From contig NZ_JAZHRU010000001.1 of assembly GCF_036924525.1 (NCBI RefSeq), forward strand, positions 62,001-126,000: a stretch of 64,000 nt of DNA. The letters are read 5' to 3'. Below the pieces are notes generated by a model, which saw nothing but the letters and a program-made list of their open reading frames with translations, was not told where the DNA came from and ran no database searches. Below, one piece after another: positions 33,840 to 42,661 of the stretch. The DNA is from Bradyrhizobium sp. AZCC 1719. GTDB taxonomy: Bacteria > Pseudomonadota > Alphaproteobacteria > Rhizobiales > Xanthobacteraceae. Numbering within the stretch: position 1 is the first letter of the stretch; each line of letters begins with the position of its first letter. A program made the translations under genes and the position numbers.

Positions 33840-35564
33840 ATGACCGAAGGAAAACCGTCTCCAACGCAGATGGTCATCAAAGAACTTGGCCGTTTCCTTG
33901 AAAGCAAAACATCCGAGGTTATTTGCATCAAAGGCCGCTGGGGCGTCGGCAAGACTTACGCATGGCGGCAGGCGCTAAAGCAAGCCGCCGCCAGCAACAA
34001 AATGGCTCTTGATACCTATTCATATGTTTCACTTTTCGGGACCACCAGCCTTGACCAACTGAAATATTCGATTTTCGAGAATCGCACTTCAGGTCACGCG
34101 ATAGCGACTGGCGCCAATATGGAGACGTTTGGCCAGGGCATAGATACAGCGATAAAGGCCTTCGGCACCAAAGCTCTCGAAGCGCTTGCGGGAAAGACTG
34201 CAACCGACCTCGTGCAGTCCGGCGCATTCCTGATGGTAAGAAATCAGTTCGTCTGTATCGATGACATCGAACGCAAGGGAAAAGATCTCCGAGCAATGGA
34301 TATCCTTGGCCTAGCGTCGACGCTTGTCGAACAGCGCAATTGCAAGGTCGTAATCATTCTCAATGACGAGCAACTCGATAACGAAAGCGAAAAGATTGAC
34401 TTCCTCAAATATCAGGAAAAAGTCATCGACAGATCACTAGCATATTCACCCTCGCCAGAAGAGAGTATCCAGATAGCACTAGGCGACAATTCGAAATTCG
34501 GCGAAATGCTTGGCGAATTCTGCGCACGGCTCAATCTTTCTAATATCCGGGTTATCAAGAAGATCGAGAAACTCGTCTGGCAAATCTACCCCATTATCGA
34601 ACACTACGACTCACAAATAGTAAAGGCGCACATCCACACGTTGGCGCTTCTCGGTTGGGCTCATTACTCTGAGCACGGGAAGCCCGGAGAGAAGGCATCA
34701 AACGAAAAGATCGTCGAGTTTATTTTCAACCGTTACGGCAAAGGACTTTACGGCCAAACACATAATCTAACTCCCGAGGAGGAGCGCGTAGAAGCACTCC
34801 TGCGAATGTACGGGTTCGGCAAGGTCGACGAGACCGACACTTTACTCAACAAAGGAATACTGAACGGCTATTTCGACGAAGATCAGATCAAGCACTTTGC
34901 CGATCTATCCACCGCGGCTCTCCAACAGAGCAAGATATACAGTCAATGGACCGCTGTATGGGATCGCTTTTACAACTCGTTTGATGACGACGAGAAGGAA
35001 TTTGTGGAAGAACTGCTGGCGGCTTTTCAGGGAGCTGTCAAATACTTGTCTCTTGGCGACCTAAATCATTCGGTCAAAATCCTCAAGCGGCTCAAGTATG
35101 CTGCCGAGGCCTCCGCAATCCTTAAAATGTACATGGAGCAACGATCAGAAGAGCCGGTCTTTTTCGATCTCAAAGCAAGCGCATTTGGCGAGCAGATCGA
35201 CGACCCAGATGTCAGGCAAGCTTGCAGCGAAAAATTACGAGCCAACGAGATCAAGCGCGAGTTGCACGAGATGTTGCTCGACATTTATAAGCGCAACGGT
35301 TGGAATTCCGGAGATCTGGAATACTTAGCGAATAGAAGCGTCGACGACTATTACGCAACTTTCAAAATTCCTCTTGGCAAGAACCACGGAAAAATTGTCG
35401 CTTCCGCCCTCCATTTCCGAGAGTTTGCCAATCAAGAAGAAGCGTATGTGACAATAGTTGAGAAAGCCGAAGAGGCGTTGAGGCGTATTGCGAAGGAGCA
35501 TGAGTTAAACGCCATCAGGGTCGGGGGCCTACGCATCAGATGGCCGGATAATGCGAACTCCTGA
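33840..35564 (+). CDS. KAP-like P-loop NTPase, function unknown
   Basis: 574 residues. Walker A GRWGVGKT at 32-39 and Walker B FVCIDDIERK at 137-146, followed by KVVIILNDEQL (sensor-1-like). The aspartate pair followed by E-R is the arrangement seen in KAP and related STAND-class P-loop proteins. I see no clear membrane helices; the C-terminal 350 residues are helical with several charged stretches and match no domain I recognise. Lower GC than the flanking chromosome. KAP-like NTPases occur in phage-defence systems, but there is no obvious effector partner here, so that role is only a suggestion. Confidence 0.7.
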   Translation: MTEGKPSPTQMVIKELGRFLESKTSEVICIKGRWGVGKTYAWRQALKQAAASNKMALDTYSYVSLFGTTSLDQLKYSIFENRTSGHAIATGANMETFGQGIDTAIKAFGTKALEALAGKTATDLVQSGAFLMVRNQFVCIDDIERKGKDLRAMDILGLASTLVEQRNCKVVIILNDEQLDNESEKIDFLKYQEKVIDRSLAYSPSPEESIQIALGDNSKFGEMLGEFCARLNLSNIRVIKKIEKLVWQIYPIIEHYDSQIVKAHIHTLALLGWAHYSEHGKPGEKASNEKIVEFIFNRYGKGLYGQTHNLTPEEERVEALLRMYGFGKVDETDTLLNKGILNGYFDEDQIKHFADLSTAALQQSKIYSQWTAVWDRFYNSFDDDEKEFVEELLAAFQGAVKYLSLGDLNHSVKILKRLKYAAEASAILKMYMEQRSEEPVFFDLKASAFGEQIDDPDVRQACSEKLRANEIKRELHEMLLDIYKRNGWNSGDLEYLANRSVDDYYATFKIPLGKNHGKIVASALHFREFANQEEAYVTIVEKAEEALRRIAKEHELNAIRVGGLRIRWPDNANS

Positions 35565-35594
35565 ACGTGGAGCTGCAACATTGGGCAAGATCGA

Positions 35595-36383
35595 ATGTCA
35601 GCTTCGTCACTGATCACCTACAGCCATGTCGGCAAGACGTTCGACGCCGGCCGCGTGGTGGCCGTCGACGATGTCTCGCTCGACGTCGCCGAGGGCGAAC
35701 TCCTCGCCATCGTCGGTGGCTCCGGCTCGGGCAAGACCACGCTGTTGCGGCTCGCCAACCGGCTGATCGAGGCTGACTCTGGGACCATCACGGTCGAAGG
35801 CGAGAATGTCCGCAACGTCGATCCGATCCTGTTGCGGCGGCGGATCGGCTATGTCTTTCAGAGCGGCGGGCTGTTTCCGCATCTGAGCGTCGCCGGCAAT
35901 ATCGGCATCACGCCAAAGCTGCTTGGCACGCGGCCCGCCGAGATTTCCGCGCGGGTGGATGAACTGCTCGACCTTGTCAGGCTCGACCGCACGCCATATC
36001 GCGACCGGCTGCCGCATGAACTCTCCGGCGGCCAGCGCCAGCGCGTCGGCGTGGCGCGGGCGCTCGCCGCCCGCCCGCGCATCATGCTGATGGACGAGCC
36101 GTTCGGCGCGCTCGACCCCCTAACCCGCGACGCGCTCGGCGACGATTTTCGCGAGCTGCACAGGAAACTCGGCCTGACCACGATCATGATCACCCATGAC
36201 ATGAGCGAAGCGATCCTGCTCGCCGACCGCATCGCGATCATGAGCGACGGGCGGCTGTTGGCGCAGGGCACGCCGGCCGAGCTTTCCAAATCCGACGACG
36301 CTTACGTCGGCGAACTCCTGCGCACACCACGGCGGCAGGCCGAGCGGCTGGGCGCATTGCTTCCTCGCGAGGGTGCGGCATGA
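35595..36383 (+). CDS. Osmoprotectant-type ABC transporter ATPase (OpuCA/ProV-like)
   Basis: 262-residue ATPase. Walker A GGSGSGKTT, Q-loop YVFQSGGLFPHLSVAGNI, signature LSGGQRQR, Walker B PRIMLMDEPFGALDP and H-loop ITHDMSEAILLADRIAIMS are complete. FPHLSV and LLRLANRLIEADSG are typical of the quaternary-amine uptake class. No CBS domains follow, unlike long ProV forms. Overlaps the fused permease gene by 4 bases. Confidence 0.88.
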   Translation: MSASSLITYSHVGKTFDAGRVVAVDDVSLDVAEGELLAIVGGSGSGKTTLLRLANRLIEADSGTITVEGENVRNVDPILLRRRIGYVFQSGGLFPHLSVAGNIGITPKLLGTRPAEISARVDELLDLVRLDRTPYRDRLPHELSGGQRQRVGVARALAARPRIMLMDEPFGALDPLTRDALGDDFRELHRKLGLTTIMITHDMSEAILLADRIAIMSDGRLLAQGTPAELSKSDDAYVGELLRTPRRQAERLGALLPREGAA

Positions 36384-37939
36384 GCATCTTCGCCGATCCA
36401 CGCTGGGGCGAGGCATTGGGCCACCTGCCCGACTATCTCGGCAATCACGTCCGCGTCAGTGTCGCCGCGCTGGCGCTGGGTTTGCTCGTCAGCCTGCCGC
36501 TCGCGATTCTTTCACGCCATCGGCCGGTGATGCGCGGCGCGCTGCTCGGGCTCGCCAGCATCGTGCAGACCGTGCCGGGGCTGGCATTGCTGGCGCTGTT
36601 CTATCCGCTGCTCCTGGCGCTCGCGGCGTTGTCGCTGTCATGGTTCGGCGTCGGCTTTTCCGCGTTCGGATTTTTGCCCGCGGTGCTGGCGCTGGCGCTC
36701 TATTCGATGCTGCCGGTGCTGCGCAACACCATCACCGGCCTGCAGGGCGTCGACGCTGCAATCCTTGAAGCGGCGCAAGGCGTCGGCATGACGCCGCGGC
36801 AATCGCTGTTCACGGTGGAATTGCCGCTGGCGCTGCCGGTGATGATGGCAGGCATCCGAACTTCGGCCGTCTGGGTGATCGGCACCGCAACGCTGTCGAC
36901 GCCGATCGGCCAGACCAGCCTCGGCAATTACATATTTGCAGGGCTGCAGACCCAGAACTGGGTGTTCGTGCTGTTCGGCTGCGTGGCCGCCGCGGTGCTG
37001 GCGCTCGCGGTCGATCAGTTGCTGGCGCTGATCGAAGGCGGCTTGCGCCACCGCAGCCGCCTGCGTGCGGCGCTTGGCGGCACCGGCATCGCAGCTTTGG
37101 TCGTTGCCACGCTGGTACCGACGATGATGCGCTCGCAGGCGAATTATGTCGTCGGCGCCAAGACCTTTGCCGAGCAATATGTGCTCTCCGCATTGATCGC
37201 GCAGCGCCTGAAGGCGGCTGCGCTTCCTGCAACGACCCGCGAAGGTCTCGGCTCCAACGTGATCTTCGAGGCGCTCGCGGCTGATGATATCGACGTCTAC
37301 ATCGACTATTCCGGCACGCTGTGGGCCAACCAGTTTCACCGCACCGACATCAAGCCGCGCCAGGAACTGGTGGCCGAACTGAAGACGATGCTGGCGCGGC
37401 AGAACATCACGCTGCTGGGCGAACTCGGTTTCGAGAATGCCTATGCGCTGGTGATGCCCCGCAAGCGCGCGGAGCAATTGGGCATCCGCACCATCGCCGA
37501 CCTCGCCTCGCGCGCGGCGAACATGTCGATCGCCGGCGACTATGAATTCTTCTCGCGCCCCGAATGGGCCGCGCTACGCAGGGCCTACGGCCTGTCGTTT
37601 CGCGGCCAACGGCAGATGCAGCCGGACTTCATGTATGCGGCGGTCGCTTCCGGCGAAGTCGACGTCATCGCGGGTTACACCAGCGACGGGCTGATCGCGA
37701 AATACGACCTGGTGACGCTCGGCGATCCCAGGCACGCAATCCCGCCCTATGATGCGATCGTGCTGCTCGCGCCGAAGCGCGCCAATGACGAGGCCTTGCG
37801 CAAGGCGCTGACTCCGCTGCTCGGCAGGATCGACATCGCCACCATGCGCGAAGCAAACTTGCGCGCATCCGGCAACGATGCCGCGAGCTCGCCGGACGCG
37901 GTAGCGCAGTGGCTGTGGGAGAAGGTGGGGAAGAGGTGA
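36380..37939 (+). CDS. Fused permease and substrate-binding protein, osmoprotectant ABC type
   Basis: 519 residues. The N-terminal half (about 20-225) has six hydrophobic helices with the coupling loop AAQGVGMTPRQSLFTVELPL. After about residue 250 a complete OpuAC-type binding domain starts (VVGAKTFAEQYVLSALIAQ) and includes DIDVYIDYSGTLWANQF and YAAVASGEVDVIAGYTSDGL. The fused form dispenses with a separate periplasmic protein; similar fusions carry glycine betaine, choline or ergothioneine. The ligand here is not decided by sequence. Confidence 0.9.
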   Translation: MSIFADPRWGEALGHLPDYLGNHVRVSVAALALGLLVSLPLAILSRHRPVMRGALLGLASIVQTVPGLALLALFYPLLLALAALSLSWFGVGFSAFGFLPAVLALALYSMLPVLRNTITGLQGVDAAILEAAQGVGMTPRQSLFTVELPLALPVMMAGIRTSAVWVIGTATLSTPIGQTSLGNYIFAGLQTQNWVFVLFGCVAAAVLALAVDQLLALIEGGLRHRSRLRAALGGTGIAALVVATLVPTMMRSQANYVVGAKTFAEQYVLSALIAQRLKAAALPATTREGLGSNVIFEALAADDIDVYIDYSGTLWANQFHRTDIKPRQELVAELKTMLARQNITLLGELGFENAYALVMPRKRAEQLGIRTIADLASRAANMSIAGDYEFFSRPEWAALRRAYGLSFRGQRQMQPDFMYAAVASGEVDVIAGYTSDGLIAKYDLVTLGDPRHAIPPYDAIVLLAPKRANDEALRKALTPLLGRIDIATMREANLRASGNDAASSPDAVAQWLWEKVGKR

Positions 37940-37965
37940 GGAGTTGCGTGCCGCGGTCCATCCCC

Positions 37966-38008
37966 GTCATTGCGGCGAAATGGATTGCTTCGCTTCGCTC
38001 GCAATGAC
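37966..38008. repeat. GTCATTGCGGCG palindromic repeat
   Basis: GTCATTGCGGCGAA (left) and CGCAATGAC (right) are inverted ends; TGGATTGCTTCGCTTCGC forms the centre. It is a common short intergenic repeat in Bradyrhizobium-like genomes. It lies 27 bases after the fused permease stop and may form its 3' hairpin. Confidence 0.6.
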
Positions 38009-38060
38009 AGGGGTGGGCGGTCGGCACGCATCCAATGAGTTCGCGAACGGCGTCGCTGCG

Positions 38061-38092
38061 TAGGTGGGCACGCTGCGCTTTGCCCACCCTAC
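38061..38092. repeat. GTAGGGTGGGC repeat, half copy 5
   Basis: TAGGTGGGCACGCTGCGC and TTTGCCCACCCTAC: a short inverted-repeat version of the element at 15318-15409. It lies 15 bases beyond the sulfatase stop codon. Confidence 0.75.
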
Positions 38093-38106
38093 CAGAATGA
38101 CGGAAA

Positions 38107-39861
38107 TCAAAGCCCCTTGATCATGCCGGCATCGATCAGAAGCCGGTTGAACCGGCGCGCCTCCGCGCCTTTCCTGCAGTCATAGAAGGCTCCCTTGCAG
38201 CGGAGCATGATGTTCTTCTGCTCTGCAAAGGTCGGATCGAGCGGGATGCCGGCGGCTTCCTGCAGCACGAGGGGGATGTACGCCGCGTCGAGCGTTTCGA
38301 GCGCCGATGACAGGTTGCGCGGCTCATAGTTGATGCCGTCGATGGCATAGTAGGTAGAGAAGTAGCGTGGATCGGCGGCCATCACCCGTTTCGCCAGCGT
38401 CGCCTGATCAATCCCGGGCTCCAGCATCTTTTGCGAGATCGCCGGCTGGTGATCGCCGAAACGCAGCACGAGGAAGGACTCGTCGGGATAGTCGCGCTTC
38501 AGCCGCTCGGTGAATTCGCGATAGTCGTTGGCCGTCATGGTCTGGCGCCGTATGTATTCATCGACCTCCGCCGTGTTGCCCGGCGGCGTCCAGCCCGGCG
38601 GGGTCAGATCGGGCCGGTAGACGTCGGTCCAGGGAAAATGGTTGGCCGTGAGGTAGACGAACATGAAGACCGGCGCCTTCTCAGGCTGCTCGCGCGCAAA
38701 CACCTTTAGCGCCTGATCGAAATAGAACTTGTCGGGCTGCATGTCCTGGTTCACGCCCATATCCGCCATGTCGACGAAATGGCCGACGCCGGCTCCCTTC
38801 TGAAAGGTGCGCGCGCCAAGGAAGTTACCATAGGTCGGATAGAGCGAGAAGGTCTTGTACCCGCAGTTCCGCAGCGCCTGTGGCAGTCCACGGGTCACGC
38901 GACCCGCGGTTATCCTCGTCACGTAGAACTTGAGATCGCCGAACGACCGCGCCGACAGGCCTGTCAGCACATTGAACTCGGTGTACCAGGTCGGACCGCC
39001 GGTTGCCTCCGCCATCATGGTGCGCTGCTTGCCGTCGCTGGACTTGAAGTAGTCGGCGTATCCCGCCGGCACCTTGATGCCTGGCGCGGACGTGACGTCG
39101 AAGCTCGACTCGTCGAGCAGCATGATAATGTGCGGCCGCTTTGCGTCGGCATCGCAGGCAGCGTCAGGTGGCAGCGCCGAAAGGCCGGCGGCGTGCGCTT
39201 CCCGTGCGAGGAGAAGCGGCGCGTTTGCCGGCGGATCGGCGTCGATCCATCCCGTCGAAGCCAGTCGCGACACCGCCACCACGCCCGAGCGCGCGAGACT
39301 GGAAATGTGGTTGATGCCCTGGAACGGCTCCCACGGCTGCTCGGGCCAAGCGACCGACATCGCCGATATCGACGCAATGCTCGCGGCCAGACCGATCAAC
39401 GCCAGGCGGCGCCGCACCCGGAACGGATCGAAACGCCAGACCAGCCACAACAGCGGCACGGCAACGATCCCCGCCATGATCAACTGCGTCTGCAATCGCG
39501 GAAACACCGAGAGCAGAAACGAAAACGTATCGCGATCGATGATCAGGAAGTCGAGGAACGTCAGGGTGAGTTGCAGGATGCCGAATTTGAAGCGTGACAG
39601 CTCGATCAGGATCACGATGAGGGTCACTGCAATCGCTGCGCAGACGCCAGGCCGCTGCAGCACGACCAGCAGGAAGCAGTTCACGAAAACCCACGCCAGC
39701 ACCGCCAGCGTGATCGCAAACGGCCCGTATTCGCTGGTGAGCAGGACCACGAGCCCCGCCAGATGGACGGCGATAATCAGGCCAGCCGGGACAAAGAACC
39801 GGGCGCCGCGCGATTCCGCGCGGATGCTTTCGCTCATTCCCCGTTCAGCGGCGGCCGACAT
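38107..39861 (-). CDS. Sulfatase-fold membrane enzyme (LTA-synthase/phosphotransferase-like), copy 1
   Basis: 584 residues. Four to five N-terminal membrane helices (about 25-170) lead to a periplasmic sulfatase-fold domain. HIIMLLDESSFD supplies the first metal ligands, GGPTWYTEFNVLTGLSARSF holds the likely threonine nucleophile, and VLRFGDHQP the last metal site. This layout is that of enzymes moving phosphoglycerol or phosphoethanolamine onto envelope glycans or lipid A. It is 9 bases from its paralogue; the two end in nearly identical sequence. Confidence 0.82.
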   Translation of the reverse strand: MSAAAERGMSESIRAESRGARFFVPAGLIIAVHLAGLVVLLTSEYGPFAITLAVLAWVFVNCFLLVVLQRPGVCAAIAVTLIVILIELSRFKFGILQLTLTFLDFLIIDRDTFSFLLSVFPRLQTQLIMAGIVAVPLLWLVWRFDPFRVRRRLALIGLAASIASISAMSVAWPEQPWEPFQGINHISSLARSGVVAVSRLASTGWIDADPPANAPLLLAREAHAAGLSALPPDAACDADAKRPHIIMLLDESSFDVTSAPGIKVPAGYADYFKSSDGKQRTMMAEATGGPTWYTEFNVLTGLSARSFGDLKFYVTRITAGRVTRGLPQALRNCGYKTFSLYPTYGNFLGARTFQKGAGVGHFVDMADMGVNQDMQPDKFYFDQALKVFAREQPEKAPVFMFVYLTANHFPWTDVYRPDLTPPGWTPPGNTAEVDEYIRRQTMTANDYREFTERLKRDYPDESFLVLRFGDHQPAISQKMLEPGIDQATLAKRVMAADPRYFSTYYAIDGINYEPRNLSSALETLDAAYIPLVLQEAAGIPLDPTFAEQKNIMLRCKGAFYDCRKGAEARRFNRLLIDAGMIKGL

Positions 39862-39870
39862 GTCTCGTCT

Positions 39871-41580
39871 CTACAGCCCTTTGATGAAACCTGCGTCGAT
39901 CAATAACCGGTTGAACCTGCGCGCCTCGGCGCCATCCTTGCAGGCATAGAATACACCCTTGCAGCGGAGCATGATGTTCTTTTGCTCCTTGAACGAGGGA
40001 TCGAGCGGAATGCCGGCGGCCTCCTGGATCACCAGCGGCAGATAGGGCGCGTCGATCGTGTCCATGATCGCGGAACTCTTCACCGGCTCGAAGTTGACGG
40101 CGTCGATCGCGTAGTAGGTGGTGAAGTAGCGCGGGTCGTGAGTAACGAACTTGCGGGCGACCCTGGCTTCATCCAGGCCGGGATCAAGCAGGTTCGAGGA
40201 AAACTCCGGCTGATGGTCGCCGTAGCGGACGATCAGAAATGGCTGCGCCGGGAACTTCTTTTTCAAATTGGCGACGAACGTCGCATAATCTCCGGCGCTC
40301 AGTGTCTGGCGGCGCAGATATTCGTCGACCACGGGCTCGTTGCCGGGCGCGCGCCAGGACGACAGCAGGTCCGGTCGGAATTTGGTTTCCCAGGGGAAAT
40401 GGTTGGCGGCGAGATAGACGAAGGTGAACAGCGGCGTGTTGGCCGGCTGCTCGGAGATCAGATTCACGGCCTTATCGTAGAAGAAGCTGTCGGGCTCGAT
40501 GCCCTTGGCGCCGAGCGCGCGTGCGTCATAAAAGTGCTGGATGCCGGTAGAGGTCTGGAAGCCACGCGCGCCCATGAAGGCGCCGTAGGCCGGATAGAGC
40601 GAGATGGTGTTGTAGCCGCAGCGGCGCAGCGCCAGCGGCAATCCGCGCTCGACCCGGCCCGAGGCGATGCGGGTGACAAAATAGGAGAAGCGGCCGAACG
40701 ACCGCGACGACAGGCCGGCGAGCACGTTGTACTCGGCCATCCAGCTTGCGCCGCCGCTGCTCTCGGCCATGAACTTGCGCTCACGGCCGTCAAAGGACTT
40801 GAAATGGCTGCCATAGCCCGGCGGCACCTTGACGCCGGCAGCCTGGCGGATGTCGAAGCTCGACTCGTCATGGATCATGATGATGTGCGGGCGGCGGCCG
40901 GGCACATGGCAGGAATCGACCAGCGGCACCTTCAGCCGCTCGGCGGTCACGGCTTCCGATTCCATAAAACCGTAATTGACGAAGTCGGAAACCGCGGTCA
41001 CGCCCGAGCGGGCGAATTTGGAGAGATAGCCGTCGTCGTAATAGCCGCGCCAGGCTTCATCGGGCCAGACGACGGAATAACCGGCCAGGCTTGCGAGACA
41101 GGCCAGCAGGCCGGCGGTGGCCGGCAGGCGGCGGATGCGGAACGGATCGAGCCACCACAGCGCGTACATCAGCGGCAGAATGACGAGGGATGCGCCGACC
41201 ACGCTCCAGCGCAAGTTCGGAAAGATCGTGAACAGATACGCCGCAGTGTCGCGGTCGATCACCATCAGGTCGACGAAGTTCGCGGTCATCTGCACGACGT
41301 CGTGCTTGAGCCGCGACAGCAGCACCAGGAGCACGACCAGCGTCAGCGACAGCGCGGCCGACAGCGCCGGGCGCCGCAGCAGCGCGATGAAGAAGAAGTT
41401 CAGGGTGCCCCACGCCAGCGCGAAGCCCATCCGGCCGCCGAAATCGGTTTCGGTGTGCAGCAGGATCGCCAGCGCCGCCATGTGCGGTGCAGCAACGGCC
41501 GAAAGCCGCCAGAAGCCGATCGCCGCAAGGCCGGCGGCAAGGGTGGTGGCGGAGGGCCCTGGATTTGGCGCGGGCGCCAT
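39871..41580 (-). CDS. Sulfatase-fold membrane enzyme, copy 2
   Basis: 569 residues from the chosen ATG at 41580. Same layout as its downstream neighbour: N-terminal membrane helices, HIIMIHDESSFDIRQAAGVK, ASWMAEYNVLAGLSSRSFGR with the nucleophile replaced or shifted (no GPTWYTE; SSGGASWMAEYN instead), and IVRYGDHQP. The last 60 residues are almost the same as in copy 1 (NIMLRCKGVFYAC, EARRFNRLLIDAGFIKGL). The threonine of copy 1 (GPTWYTE) corresponds to serine here (GASWMAE), so activity may differ. The start is uncertain; a longer frame begins at 41694 and no strong ribosome site was seen. Confidence 0.8.
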   Translation of the reverse strand: MAPAPNPGPSATTLAAGLAAIGFWRLSAVAAPHMAALAILLHTETDFGGRMGFALAWGTLNFFFIALLRRPALSAALSLTLVVLLVLLSRLKHDVVQMTANFVDLMVIDRDTAAYLFTIFPNLRWSVVGASLVILPLMYALWWLDPFRIRRLPATAGLLACLASLAGYSVVWPDEAWRGYYDDGYLSKFARSGVTAVSDFVNYGFMESEAVTAERLKVPLVDSCHVPGRRPHIIMIHDESSFDIRQAAGVKVPPGYGSHFKSFDGRERKFMAESSGGASWMAEYNVLAGLSSRSFGRFSYFVTRIASGRVERGLPLALRRCGYNTISLYPAYGAFMGARGFQTSTGIQHFYDARALGAKGIEPDSFFYDKAVNLISEQPANTPLFTFVYLAANHFPWETKFRPDLLSSWRAPGNEPVVDEYLRRQTLSAGDYATFVANLKKKFPAQPFLIVRYGDHQPEFSSNLLDPGLDEARVARKFVTHDPRYFTTYYAIDAVNFEPVKSSAIMDTIDAPYLPLVIQEAAGIPLDPSFKEQKNIMLRCKGVFYACKDGAEARRFNRLLIDAGFIKGL

Positions 41581-41764
41581 GGGAAAAACGCAACATGACC
41601 CGGCGCAATACAAAGCCTTGGCTGGCGACGACCAGGAGACGCACGACCCATCCGGAACCTGAGCCGTGTCACAAAAACGTAGTGGAATCGTCATGAACAG
41701 GCAATGAATTTGCCCTCGGGCGAACTACGTCGGGGCGAATACGGGGTTGCCGGGAGTGTTCACC

Positions 41765-41859
41765 GTCATTCCGGGATGGTCCGAAGGACCAGACCCGGAA
41801 TCTCGAGATTCTCAGGGGCGCAAGGGCGCCCCATAGTTCGCTTCGCGCCCCGGAATGAC
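41765..41859. repeat. GTCATTCCGGG repeat, copy 2
   Basis: GTCATTCCGGGATGGTCCGA at the left and GCGCCCCGGAATGAC at the right are inverted ends, with GGGGCGCAAGGGCGCCCC in the middle. Inverted-end relative of 30613-30713 and 59828-59946. It ends one base before the TetR stop codon. Confidence 0.85.
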
Positions 41860-41860
41860 T

Positions 41861-42550
41861 TCACCGACGTCGGACGATCCCCTCGATGAAAAGATCCAAC
41901 ACTGCCTCGGCGGTCCGTTCGGCTTCGGGGGTGGCCACGCCCCAGCGCGGAAAATGGCCGTCGATATTCATCCGGGCAAAACCATAGACCAGCGCCCGCC
42001 CGGCGATCTGTACCTGTTTGAGGTCGGCGCTGCGGAGCTGGCCCGCCGCAAAGGCTTCGGCGAGCGTTTGCTCGGTCAGCGCGATCAGTTCGGCATTGTC
42101 GCTGGAGATGGCGACCGCCCGGTCGTGATCGAACAAGCGACGGCTGGAAATGATTTCGAAATGGGTCGGGTTGCGCATCGCCCAGCGCAGGTACGCGAGC
42201 CCGAGGCAGCGAAAGCGGCCGAGCGGGTCGCCGGCCGGTGCCCCAGCAAGCGCCGCCTCGATCTCGGCACGGAATCGCCGCTGCGCCTCCTCCGCCACCG
42301 CCTGGATCAGGGCATCCCGGCTCGGAAAATGCCGGAACGGCGCCCCCGGCGAGACGCCTGCCCGGCGGGCGGCCTCCCGGACGTTGACCGCCTCCGCCCC
42401 GCCCTCGCCGACCAGTCGCAGCGCGGCGTCGATCAGGACGCGCCGGAGGTCGCCATGGTGATAGGGTTTTGGTGCGGCCGTCCGCGCAACGCGGCGGCGC
42501 GGCTTGGTGGTGGGGGATTTCGCGGCAGAAGGCTTGGCTGACGGACGCAT
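41861..42550 (-). CDS. TetR-family repressor, likely self- and neighbour-regulating
   Basis: 229 residues. N-terminal HTH at about 35-75 (AAPKPYHHGDLRRVLIDAAL, then NVREAARRAGVSPGAPFRHF), followed by a C-terminal ligand domain. The first 20 residues are rich in K, A and R and are probably disordered. I chose the ATG at 42550 because GGAGAG lies just upstream. Divergent from the membrane protein at 42662, with two 17-base palindromic operators between the start codons. Confidence 0.85.
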   Translation of the reverse strand: MRPSAKPSAAKSPTTKPRRRVARTAAPKPYHHGDLRRVLIDAALRLVGEGGAEAVNVREAARRAGVSPGAPFRHFPSRDALIQAVAEEAQRRFRAEIEAALAGAPAGDPLGRFRCLGLAYLRWAMRNPTHFEIISSRRLFDHDRAVAISSDNAELIALTEQTLAEAFAAGQLRSADLKQVQIAGRALVYGFARMNIDGHFPRWGVATPEAERTAEAVLDLFIEGIVRRR

Positions 42551-42579
42551 GCCCTCTCCTACCATCACCAGGTCGTGAA

Positions 42580-42638
42580 TGTAAGCACTGATTACACTGT
42601 TGACCTGATACGTACAGCAAATGTAACTGGTGATTACA
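42580..42638 (+). promoter_or_regulatory. Twin TetR operators and promoter
   Basis: Two 17-base palindromes of the form TGTAA-N7-TTACA lie at 42580-42596 (TGTAAGCACTGATTACA) and 42622-42638 (TGTAACTGGTGATTACA). Between them a -35 TTGACC (42600-42605) and a -10 TGTAAC (42622-42627), 16 bases apart, would drive the membrane protein gene; the second operator covers the -10. The operators are 42 bases apart start to start, four helical turns, so both sit on the same face. Confidence 0.75.
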
Positions 42639-42661
42639 TCAGCAGCCCGGGGGAGCAAAAC

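Noticed and set aside
39982-41598. 538-codon open frame antisense to the second sulfatase-like gene
   Set aside because: Shadow frame of a convincing gene with membrane helices and metal motifs; no domain visible in the antisense product.
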